A stretch of DNA of 7,440 nt from assembly GCA_947177535.1 (NCBI GenBank), contig CAMWUV010000026.1, forward strand, positions 1 through 7,440, written 5' to 3'. A program made the position numbers and the translations under genes. Source of the stretch: an uncultured Mycoplasma sp. GTDB lineage: Bacteria; Bacillota_I; Bacilli_A; Mycoplasmatales; Mycoplasmoidaceae. Of the stretch, positions 1 to 7,284 are shown one piece after another. Positions within the stretch are counted from its first letter, which is position 1, and each line of letters opens with the position of its first letter. The notes under the pieces were generated by a model, which was not told where the DNA came from, did no database searches, and saw nothing but the letters and a program-made list of their open reading frames with translations.

Positions 1-118
1 CCCCCCCCCCCTTTTTTTTTCACTCCCAACCCGGCATACGCTTTGGGGTGCCGTCGGGGGGGGTCTGTTTTGTTTTTTTTTTTTATTTTTAAAAATAAAA
101 AAAAAAAAAAAAAAAAAA
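1..118. other. Homopolymer-rich contig end, probable sequencing or assembly artefact
   Basis: The window opens with 11 C then 9 T. A G+C-rich patch follows at about 21-63, including a run of 8 G at 56-63, and then long T and A runs, including 22 A at 97-118. This patch differs sharply in composition from the rest of the window. No reading frame or RNA gene is recognisable. Poly-G/poly-C runs and a perfect A/T palindrome (73-108) at the edge of a sequence are what a low-quality or folded-back contig end looks like. A real small G+C-rich element cannot be excluded, but nothing supports one. Confidence 0.7.
73..108. repeat. Perfect 36-bp A/T palindrome
   Basis: Twelve T, one A and five T are followed directly by five A, one T and twelve A. 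The two 18-bp arms are exact reverse complements with no spacer. It lies far beyond the dha terminator and next to the atypical contig end, so a fold-back or slippage artefact is more likely than a functional hairpin. Confidence 0.75.
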
Positions 119-159
119 GAATACTTTCAAAAAATAAACACAGAAATATAGTTAAAAAT

Positions 160-226
160 AAGAATATAAAAACTGTAGAAGTGATTATTTTTTAAAGCAT
201 TTTTTAAAATAGTCAAATCTACAGTT
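160..226 (-). terminator. Intrinsic terminator of the dha operon
   Basis: The arms AACTGTAGA (171-179) and TCTACAGTT (218-226) are perfect reverse complements. The DNA between them can pair further: 182-191 with 206-215 including one G-T pair, then 194-196 with 201-203 around a GCAT loop. Read on the minus strand, the hairpin begins about 40 bases after the dhaM stop and is followed by a U-rich tail (TTTTTATATTCT). The other side is A-rich, so termination fits the minus direction best. The stem has internal mismatches and is A/T-rich, as is common in mollicutes. Bases 227-267 between it and dhaM hold nothing else recognisable. Confidence 0.6.
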
Positions 227-267
227 AAATTATTTATTTAAAAATATGTATTATTTTTTATTTTTAA

Positions 268-666
268 TTAAACTTTACTAAAATTTTTTAATTGTTCTAA
301 TTCATCCAAAATTCTTTTCATTGAATTTTTATCATCTGAATTTGTAGAAACAGCAACTAATGTTCCTTCTACAATTGGTGCATTAGCAATAATAACTTTT
401 GATTTATCAAATTTATCATCTAAAAAGTCAATGGCCATTTGTGTGTTAAGAATTGAAGAACCAATATCTCCAAAAATAATAACACCTTCATCAACATATG
501 CTTTTTCTATAATTTCTTTAATATTCATAGGATCTGAACCAAATCTTCCATCCTGTGTTCCACCAGCACTTAATAGCGGAAAATCAAATCTTTTCATTTC
601 AATAACAAAATTAATAATTTCATCTGCTAATTTTTTGTTATGTGAAACTACAACAATTCCTACCAT
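268..666 (-). CDS. dhaM: DhaM, PTS-dependent dihydroxyacetone kinase phosphotransfer subunit
   Basis: The protein has 132 residues and is a single EIIA-mannose-type domain, the size of the short DhaM form that lacks the fused HPr and EI domains of the E. coli protein. DhaM accepts phosphate from HPr on a histidine and passes it to the ADP bound on DhaL in the cytoplasm. The N-terminal strand VGIVVVSH puts the phospho-acceptor at His9. SAGGTQDGRFGSD (33-45) is the usual glycine-rich loop, and FGDIGSS replaces the common DLGSA motif. The ATG at 666 follows a GGGAG ribosome-binding site (682-678) that nearly touches the dhaL stop. It is the last gene of dhaK-dhaL-dhaM, 21 bp after dhaL, with a hairpin terminator downstream. 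It contains no tryptophan, so it reads the same in either genetic code. Confidence 0.93.
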   Translation of the reverse strand: MVGIVVVSHNKKLADEIINFVIEMKRFDFPLLSAGGTQDGRFGSDPMNIKEIIEKAYVDEGVIIFGDIGSSILNTQMAIDFLDDKFDKSKVIIANAPIVEGTLVAVSTNSDDKNSMKRILDELEQLKNFSKV

Positions 667-687
667 CTATTTTCACTCTCCCAATCA

Positions 688-1299
688 CTATATTGAATCA
701 TAAATTGTTTTAATAATTAAATATGATGAAGCAGAACCTGGGTCAATATGACCTTTTGATCTTTCGCCTAAATATGCTGCTCTACCTTTTGTAGCAATAA
801 TATTTTTAGTATCATTCATTGCTTTTTCTGCAGCATTTGTTGCATCACCAAAAGCTTCTTTTAAATTTTTACCTGATTTTATTGCTGATTGATAAGCTTC
901 AAATGCAGGAATTTGAACATCTAACAAAGTTTTTTCACCTAATTTAGAATTACCTCTAGTTTGAATTCCTTCAATCATTTGTTTTCAAGTTTCACCAATT
1001 AATTCAGGTGTTAATTCTGTTGGTTTATCTTTTAAATATTGCCCTGCTTTCATAAATGCTGTGCTATAAATTGCACCTGAGGCACCACCAACATTTGACA
1101 TAAGAATCATAGCAATTTTCATCATTATTTCTGATGGGGTTTTTCCATTTAAATCATTTATAGATTCTAAAACTTTCTCAAAACCTCTTGATAAATTTAC
1201 ACCATGATCTCCATCACCAATTACTCTATCCAAATCTGTTAAATAATCTTTGTTTTTAATTATTTCATTTGCTACATTTTCAATTATTTTAAGATTCAT
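688..1299 (-). CDS. dhaL: DhaL, ADP-binding subunit of dihydroxyacetone kinase
   Basis: The protein has 203 residues, close to the usual DhaL length of about 210. DhaL holds a tightly bound ADP that is rephosphorylated by DhaM and then phosphorylates dihydroxyacetone on DhaK. The metal and nucleotide site is clear: LDRVIGDGDHG (23-33) supplies Asp24, Asp29 and Asp31, the three aspartates that bind magnesium in this family. SNVGGASGA (68-76) is the nucleotide-binding glycine loop, and GHIDPGSAS (183-191) is the conserved C-terminal motif. The frame crosses one TGA (987-985) read as Trp105; the homology continues unbroken on both sides, so this is code 4 and not a pseudogene. The ATG at 1299 has an AGGAG site (1312-1308) 8 bases upstream. 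It starts 18 bp after dhaK ends and is surely cotranscribed with it. Confidence 0.95.
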
Positions 1300-1317
1300 A
1301 AATATAACTCCTAAATT

Positions 1318-2304
1318 TTATTGTTTAAGTGCAGGTGTATTTGCTTTGCTTTCCAATAGTTCTTTAAAAGTATTATTTAATTTACATACTGATATTGAAA
1401 AACCACCCATATCTAATGAAGTCATGTAATTTCCTACAAATGTTTTCACAATTTTAATGTTTTTTTCTGAAAGGATTTTATTCAACTTGTTATTTACAAC
1501 AAATAATTCAATTAAAGTTGTTTCACCTAATCCATTAACAATTAAAGCAACTTCATCATTTGCTTTAAGATTAATTTCTTTAAAAATTTGTGATGTCATA
1601 TATTCAACATATTCATCTGCTGTTTTAGCTTTTTCTTTATGAGTTCCAGGTTCACCATGAATACCAACACCCATTTCTATTTCATCTTCTTTAAGTTCAA
1701 AACTTAATTTTCCTGATGTTGGAACAAAACATGGTTTAGTTGCCATTCCTATTGTTTTAATATTTGGAATTAACTCATTTCCAAGTTTTTCTAATTGATC
1801 TAAAGAATACCCTTTTTCTGCTGCTGCTCCAAGAATTTTATGAACAAAAATTGTTCCTGCAACACCTCTTCTACCAACAGTTCAAGTTGAATTTTCTACA
1901 GCAATATCATCATTAACAATAACTTTTTTAACATTAATTCCTTCAGCACTAGCCATATCTGCAGCCATTTCAAAATTCATAACATCTCCACTATAATTTT
2001 TAATAATTAATAGTGTTCCCATTCCTGCATCAGTAGCTTTAATTGCTTCATAAACTTTGTCAGCACTAGGTGATGTAAAAATTTCACCACAAACAGCAGC
2101 ATCAAGCATACCTTCACCAACAAATCCTGCATGTGAAGGTTCATGTCCACTACCACCTCCACTAATTAGAGCAACTTTTTTTGCTTTATTTTTTCTTGCA
2201 ATAACTGGAAAATTTCCAATTTTTCTAACATCTTGATTTGCACAAACAAATCCATCTATCATCTCATTTAAGATGTTTTCTGGTTTATTTAAAATCTTTT
2301 TCAT
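1318..2304 (-). CDS. dhaK: DhaK, dihydroxyacetone-binding subunit of dihydroxyacetone kinase
   Basis: The protein has 328 residues, full length for DhaK (about 330-355). It binds dihydroxyacetone covalently as a hemiaminal on a histidine and receives phosphate from DhaL-ATP, giving dihydroxyacetone phosphate. Visible motifs are GGGSGHEPSHAGFVG (49-63, with His54), KNYSGDVMNFE (102-112, with Asp107, the likely general base), VGRRGVAGT (143-151) and GVGIHGEPG (212-220), where His216 is the substrate-binding histidine. All catalytic positions are present, so the enzyme should be active. One TGA (1884-1882) is Trp141. The ATG at 2304 has an AAGGA site (2321-2317) 12 bases upstream. It is the first gene of the dha operon, preceded by a 211-bp gap with a 19-bp palindrome. 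No glycerol dehydrogenase or dihydroxyacetone transporter gene is present in the window. Confidence 0.96.
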
Positions 2305-2330
2305 AAATAAAATTTTTCCTTAAATTATCT

Positions 2331-2349
2331 AAATTTACTAAGTAAATTT
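2331..2349. promoter_or_regulatory. 19-bp palindrome upstream of dhaK, candidate operator
   Basis: AAATTTACT and AGTAAATTT are exact reverse complements separated by one base. The palindrome sits 26 bp before the dhaK start codon and 9 bp before its ribosome-binding site. A possible minus-strand -10 box TAAAAT (2351-2346, preceded by TG) overlaps its outer arm, so a bound protein would block transcription start. It resembles no operator that I can name and is not a cre site. A palindrome of this size can arise by chance in such A+T-rich DNA, so the regulatory role is inference. Confidence 0.35.
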
Positions 2350-2515
2350 TACAATACAAAAATATTATTTTTTAATTTATTAAGACTTTGTATGAGTACA
2401 AATAGATAAAAATTTTAAGCAATTTATAAACTGTAGTAAATTAATGCTATTTTAAAAATAAAATTAACAAAATTGAAAAAAATAATTAATAAAATTTAAT
2501 TTTAATTTTTACTAA
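2350..2515. other. Intergenic A+T-rich gap between the MATE gene and the dha operon
   Basis: No credible reading frame or RNA gene is visible here. The part nearest dhaK probably holds the dha promoter (candidate -10 TAAAAT at 2351-2346, no convincing -35). The part nearest the MATE gene holds a weak hairpin with a T run that may end the fhs-MATE transcript. Confidence 0.5.
2474..2507 (-). terminator. Weak A/T-only hairpin after the MATE gene, possible terminator
   Basis: Bases 2484-2507 form an imperfect inverted repeat whose outer six base pairs match, with further mismatched A/T pairing inside. On the minus strand it is followed at once by a run of seven T (2482-2476). It starts 9 bases after the MATE stop codon, where a terminator would be expected. 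The stem contains no G-C pair, so its strength is doubtful. Confidence 0.35.
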
Positions 2516-4219
2516 TTATTTTTTTAAAAATTCTTTTTTAATTTCTTTAAACTTTGGTTTTTCTTTTCTGAAATACAAGTATCAAATAGTATATCCAAAA
2601 ATTAATATTCCAGAAATAGAACTGATAATTACTGGCGAAAGTTGATAAATCATAATATTATTTTCTGCTTGTGCTATTGCTGAAAGGATGTACAAAAAAG
2701 GAATTCCTAAAATTAAGCCATACATAATTGATGTTATTAAAGCTTGAATAGGTTTTGCAATCGATTGAAAATATAACATTCCAGATATTAAAAAAGCATA
2801 GATTACAAGCTGCGATGTATTTATATTTAAAAGTAATACGGCATCTCAATATTTTGGATTATCAGGAGTTATATTAAAAAGCGATAATAATCCACCGTTT
2901 GCATAATCTCCACTTGTAAATATAGGGCCAGCTATCAAAAAGAATAATGTTCCATAAAAAAAAGACATTCCTGTTGATATTCAAAATGCTTTATAAATAT
3001 TTTTTGTTAATCCTCTTCCATGGTTATAACTAATAACTGTTCTAGACCCTCTTAAAATACCAACCATTCCACTAAAAAATAAATTATAAATTGGAGTAAC
3101 TGCTCCCATTAAACTTGTATAATATGTTGCTTCTTTTCCGGTTAAGGGATTTGTAATGTTTGCATAAATGGAAAGTAAAATAATATTAAAAATTGCAGTT
3201 GAAGCATTTCTGAAAAAACTAGCAATTCCAATTTTTGTAATGTCCAACATTATTTTTCAATTTATTTTTGAGTTTTTAAATAACAAATTTTTATAAATCA
3301 TAAAAGTATCTTGTTGTTTATTTTTAATTGCTAAATAAAATGTAAAAATAATAATTGCTAAAACATAACTTACAATTGTTGCGATAGCTGATCCATAAAT
3401 TCCACTTCCTGAATATTTTAATAACACTCAATCAAGTAGAATATTAATTCCATTAGAAATAAGCACAACAATTGTTGGAATAGAATTTTTTCCTTCGCTA
3501 TTTAGTAAAGAAACATAATAAATTACATAGTTGTTAAAAATATTAAATCCAACCAAAATTAAACTGTAATCAATAGCATATTCTCTTGCTTTGTTTTGTA
3601 GTCTTTGAATACATTCAGCTGCTTCTTTTGATTGATTATAAAGTTCTTGATTTAATGAATTTGATATTTCTGCAGGGATAATTACATAAGTTAAACCTAT
3701 TACTATAACTGTTGTAACAATTGAAAAAATAAAACAATAATAAAAGCTGTTTTTCCAAATATCTTTAATCTCTTGTTCATTTTTTGTTCCAAGTGCTTTT
3801 GAATAAATAATTGCTGAACCAAGTCCACCTAGCAATGAAATAGCTGTACAAATAACTGTAATTGGACTATTACCAGCATTAACAAGTCTAGTAATTTCAT
3901 TTATGACACCATTTTCATTACCATATGTTTGTTTTAAAGCATCACTTGATAAATTTACAAAATATTCAGCTTTCCAATTTATTGATGCTAATGTTTGACT
4001 AACATATTGATGATTTTCAGGAAGAATTTTTTGCATTAAAACTTGATCTGCAAAAACATATAAACCAGATGCTAATGAAACTGTAACAGCTAAAAAAACA
4101 ATTCTTAATAATGCTTTAAAAATAGAAGTGTTTTCAAAAAGTCGAATTGCACTATCAAGTTGTGATTGACCTATTTTTTGATTATTTTTTTTATTTTTAA
4201 AAACTTCAAATATTCTCAT
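2516..4219 (-). CDS. MATE-family multidrug/solute efflux transporter (mollicute type)
   Basis: The protein has 567 residues and many hydrophobic helices, so it is an integral membrane protein. The MATE signature is seen in LASGLYVFADQVLM (49-62, end of helix 1), in GGLGSAIIYSKALGTKNE after the second helix, in NGINILLD-WVLL (256-267), and in the following GSGIYGSAIATIVSY, the typical helix 6 entry. Family members export drugs or organic cations by antiport with Na+ or H+; the substrate here cannot be read from sequence. It is about 100 residues longer than a usual 450-residue MATE protein. Extra segments include about 50 hydrophilic residues between helices 1 and 2 and a charged stretch before NGINILLD. 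Five TGA codons encode Trp264, 321, 413, 458 and 546; two further tryptophans use TGG. The C-terminus is a lysine-rich tail. The ATG at 4219 has only a weak AAAGAA upstream and lies 34 bp after fhs, so translation may depend on the fhs transcript. Confidence 0.88.
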
Positions 4220-4253
4220 ATTACAATTCTTTTTAGTAAATATTTAAAATTAT

Positions 4254-5837
4254 CTATTCTTTTATATCACTAAATTTTATTTTTTTGGCATTAGGTTCAA
4301 TAGGTAAACCAGGCATTAAAAACACTTGAGAATAAATGGGGATAATAAATTTTGCTGCAAAATTTATTTCAATATTTTCAACTAAAGCATCAAAATTTTC
4401 AAAATTTATAAAATTTTGTGAAGTTGAAAAAGCAAAAGGAGTTTTTGCACCACATATATAAAAATTATTTATATAAGAATGAAAATCATTTAATTTTTCT
4501 TTTGCTTTTTCAGAATAAACAACATTTCTTGATTGATAGCTACTAATTGTTAACTTGTTTATTTTACTAACAGCTTCTTCTCTAACATCATATATAAAAT
4601 TTATTTTTTCAGGTTTTTTTACATTATTTACAATTAATTCAAAAATTGATTTATTATTTGTTGGCCCATCTTTTCACATTGTAGAAATTTCTGTTTTTGT
4701 TAAAGAATCAGATTTTAATTTTAAGTAGTTTAGTTCTTTTTGATTGTCTGAATCAAACTTATTAATTATTATGCAAATATTTAAATTAAATTTTTTTAAT
4801 AAATTAAAATGAAGTTTTACATTTTCAAATCCTGTATCTATTAACTCTTTTTCACAATATTTTTTATTTGTTTTTTCTAAAATAATTTTCCCATGATGTT
4901 TAACTGCTTTTAAAGTTATTGTTAAAACAACTAAATCTGGAATTAAATTTGCTTCCTGACATAATATATCAATGAATTTTTCAGCTCCTAACTCACTACC
5001 AAAACCTGCTTCTGTAAAAACATATTCAGCTTTGTTTAGTGCATATATTAAAGCAATTAAACTATTACATCCATGTGCTATATTTGCAAAAGGACCACCA
5101 TGAATAATTATTGGATTATTAAATTTTGAAAATGCTAAGTTTGGCATAAGTGCTTTATTTAAAATGAGCATAATAGTATCACTAATTTTTAAGTCTTTTA
5201 AATAAACAGGTTTATTGTATATATTGAAAGCAATGATTGTATTATCTAATTTTGTTTTAAAATCTTTCTTATTTTTTGCTAAGCAAAATAATGCCATTAA
5301 ATAACTAGCAGCAGTTATTGTAAAACTTGATTTTATTTCAACATCCTTTTTAATTTTGTATTTAATTTCTCTTAAAGAACGATCATTAATATCAATACAT
5401 CTTTTTCACATAATTTTATTAGGATCAATATTTAATTCAGAATCAAAATAAATTTCATTTTCAATAATTGACATTATTAAATTATTGGCTGCTTCAATTT
5501 CATAAAAATCTCCTGTAAATCCACAGTTTATTTTTTCTGCATCTAAAATCTCACATTTACCACTTCCTGTTGCTCCACCTTTTATACCAAAGAAAGGACC
5601 CATTGAAGGTTGTCTTAAACAAGCTAAAGAACTTTTTCCATAGTAATTTAAACAATCATTAAGTCCAATTAAGGTTGTTGTTTTTCCCTCGCCTTCTGGT
5701 GTGGGATTAATTGATGTTACTAAAATTAATTTATTATTTGAATTATTAATTTTTTCATAATCATTTTTCAGTTTATAAAAAGTTCCAAACTTTTCCAATT
5801 CTGATTCATTAAAATATTTAAAAATTTTATTTTTCAT
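4254..5837 (-). CDS. fhs: Formate-tetrahydrofolate ligase (10-formyl-THF synthetase)
   Basis: The protein has 527 residues, slightly short of the usual 550-560. It joins formate to tetrahydrofolate with ATP hydrolysis, giving 10-formyl-THF for initiator tRNA formylation and purine or one-carbon reactions in the cytoplasm. Motifs in order are the P-loop TPEGEGKTTT (46-55), LRQPSMGPFFGIKGG (74-88), FTGDF (107-111), HGGPFANIAHGCNS (246-259), FTEAGFGSELGAEKF (274-288), CGAKTPFAFS near the C-terminus and MPGLPIEP (508-515). Two TGA codons encode Trp144 and a tryptophan in WKDG. Several normally constant positions differ: RQPS for REPS, ATGSGK for AAGGGY, FTGDFYEI for FTGDxHAI, and GSELG for GADLG. 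The N-terminus before the P-loop is about 20 residues shorter than in well-studied homologues. The first gene of a probable fhs-MATE unit, it is divergent from the DUF2130 gene. Confidence 0.93.
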
Positions 5838-5843
5838 AATTGT

Positions 5844-5847
5844 TCCT
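5844..5847 (-). promoter_or_regulatory. Ribosome-binding site that fixes the fhs start
   Basis: AGGA (within TTAGGAACAATT-ATG) lies 6 bases before the ATG at 5837. The open frame extends 12 codons further to a TTG at 5873, but the upstream residues are not expected for the family and the ATG has better spacing and initiator. I therefore take 5837 as the start. Confidence 0.7.
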
Positions 5848-5887
5848 AACAAAAAAATATGTTTTTCCTTCAATTAAAATTTTAAAA

Positions 5888-5917
5888 CTTTAATTACTAA
5901 ATTTATTTAAATTAAAG
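5888..5917. promoter_or_regulatory. Inverted repeat in the fhs/DUF2130 divergent promoter region
   Basis: CTTTAATT (5888-5895) and AATTAAAG (5910-5917) are perfect reverse complements around a 14-base centre. TAAA (5898-5901) and TTTA (5906-5909) inside it can pair further. It sits immediately downstream of a candidate fhs -10 box and upstream of the DUF2130 gene. It could be an operator for one or both genes, or a hairpin near the 5' end of the fhs mRNA. It is A/T-rich, so chance is possible. Confidence 0.35.
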
Positions 5918-5918
5918 C

Positions 5919-5924
5919 ATTATA
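5919..5924 (-). promoter_or_regulatory. Candidate -10 box for fhs
   Basis: The minus strand reads TATAAT within ATATATAATGC, a perfect -10 match, about 80 bp before the fhs ATG. No convincing -35 is seen at the expected distance, which is common in mollicute promoters. The same A/T stretch (TATATATATG, 5921-5930) could serve as the -10 of the plus-strand DUF2130 gene, which would make this a shared divergent promoter. Confidence 0.35.
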
Positions 5925-5953
5925 TATATGTGTGTGGAACATAGGGGAAAATT

Positions 5954-7279
5954 ATGGGAAAAAAAATAAGTATCAGAATAAAAGATGTAGAAAATTTAGA
6001 ATTTGAAATATTAGAAAACGCACAATCTGGTGATTTTTTTAGTTTAAAACAAATCAATGAAATAGATTTTTCAAATTTAGAAAAACAAATACAAAACATG
6101 CAAAATAATTTTTTCAAACAAAAATTAGAGGAAGAAAAAAGAAATTGACTTAATGAATTTATAGTAAGTGATCAATATAAATCTCTTGAAAATGACCTTA
6201 TCAAAGCAAAAAATGAAATAGAAAAAATGAAATATGGTTTTGAAAAAGAAAAAGAACTAGCAATAAGTAAAACAAAAAATGAAAATAAAGAACAAATTCA
6301 TCAATTAGAAAATAAAATTAGCACATTTGAAAAAGATAAGGAAAATGAAATATTAAAAATTAAAAATGAAAAAGATAAGATAATTCATGAACTTAATGAA
6401 AAAATTTTAAAAGCAGATTTAGAAAAAGAAAATTCATTACAGAAAAAAGAAAATGAATGAGAACTTAAGTACCAAAATAAAATAAATCAGTTGGAAAATG
6501 AAAATAAAGAAAAAATAATCAACCTTGAAAATGAACATAAAATCAAAATAGATGAAATAGAAAGAAATAAATCATCTAATGCAAAAGTAATAGGTGAAGA
6601 ATTAGAAAATTGAATTCAAAATGAATATAATCAAACATTTGGATTAATTGATGGCTGTAAATTAGAAAAGGCAAACCAAGTAATTGGAGGTCATAAACCA
6701 GACTTTATTTTTTCTGTATTTGACAGTTCTAATCAAACATTGGGAAAAATAACAATTGAAGCAAAAACACAAAAATCACATACTGAAACAAATAAAAAAA
6801 ATAAAGATTATTTTGAAAAATTAGAAATGGATAGAAAAAATAATTCCTCTGAATTTGCACTTCTAATTTCTGAACTGGAACCTAATGAAACATTTTATAT
6901 TAAAAAAGCTCCAGATGAAAAGTATCAAAATATGTTTATAACAAGACCTCAATATTTCATAACATTTTTATCTATAGTTAGATATATATGAATTAAAAAA
7001 GGTGATATTTTAAGAGAAAAAATTAATTTTAAAGAAAAAGAAAAAATATTAAATGATTTTGAACTATTAAAAAATGAAATTTTATCAAATAGTTTAAGAC
7101 ATACTGAAGATGGTATTAGAGATATTACAAAACTTTCTGAAAACATAGAAAAAGATGCACTAAAAATAAGAAATAAAGCAGAAACAATTGTTCAAAAACA
7201 TTTAAATACAATAAGAAATAAAATAGAAAATTTTAAAATTAAAAAAACAGTTAAAGATACAGAAAAATTTCAAAATTAA
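5954..7279 (+). CDS. DUF2130-type protein with long coiled coil and possible nuclease-like core
   Basis: The protein has 441 residues. Residues 1-45 (MGKKISIRIKDVENLEFEIL and the following GDFFSLKQI) match the usual start of mollicute DUF2130 proteins. Residues about 45-210 are a highly charged, K/E/N-rich coiled coil with near-repeats such as IHQLENKI and INQLENENKEKI. The C-terminal domain begins at GEELENW (214-220) and runs through KPDF (248-251), ITIEAKTQK (266-274), YFEKLEMDR, LLISELEP and RPQYFITFL, recognisable as the DUF2130 (PF09903) pattern. Asp250 followed by Glu269-x-Lys271 in a strand resembles a PD-(D/E)xK nuclease core; this is inference and the family's function is unknown to me. 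Four TGA codons encode Trp65, 169, 220 and 346. The ATG at 5954 follows AGGGG (5943-5947) with 6 bases between. There is no signal peptide or membrane segment, so it is probably cytoplasmic. Confidence 0.85.
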
Positions 7280-7284
7280 TTTAA

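Noticed and set aside
431..703. Plus-strand open frame of 90 codons opposite dhaM and the end of dhaL
   Set aside because: It is the antisense shadow of two clearly homologous genes, has no ribosome-binding site and no recognisable motif.
1457..1642. Plus-strand open frame of 61 codons opposite dhaK
   Set aside because: It lies wholly antisense to the conserved dhaK coding sequence and has no support of its own.
688..2304. Interpretation of dhaL and dhaK as pseudogenes with premature stops
   Set aside because: Each break is a single TGA where homologous sequence continues in the same frame; code 4 explains all of them.
2658..2849. Second minus-strand frame within the MATE gene
   Set aside because: It is out of frame with the transporter, which reads on through TGA codons with continuous membrane helices.
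5838..5873. Upstream TTG start for fhs at 5873
   Set aside because: The ATG at 5837 has an AGGA site 6 bases away, and the 12 extra residues do not look like part of the family.
5838..5918. Folate or other riboswitch in the fhs leader
   Set aside because: The leader is almost all A/T, about 75 bases long, and lacks the conserved G/C-containing helices of known folate riboswitches.
5920..6117. Minus-strand open frame opposite the start of the DUF2130 gene
   Set aside because: It is antisense to a gene with a good ribosome-binding site and family-like N-terminus, and it covers the divergent promoter region.
6220..6580. Tandem repeat or low-complexity repeat array in the A-rich stretch
   Set aside because: The near-repeats are imperfect and follow the heptad pattern of an encoded coiled coil, with an unbroken reading frame. 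No CRISPR-like spacing is present.
6949..7146. Minus-strand open frame of 65 codons near the end of the DUF2130 gene
   Set aside because: It is antisense to the conserved domain and its A/T-driven F, S and I content is typical of a shadow.
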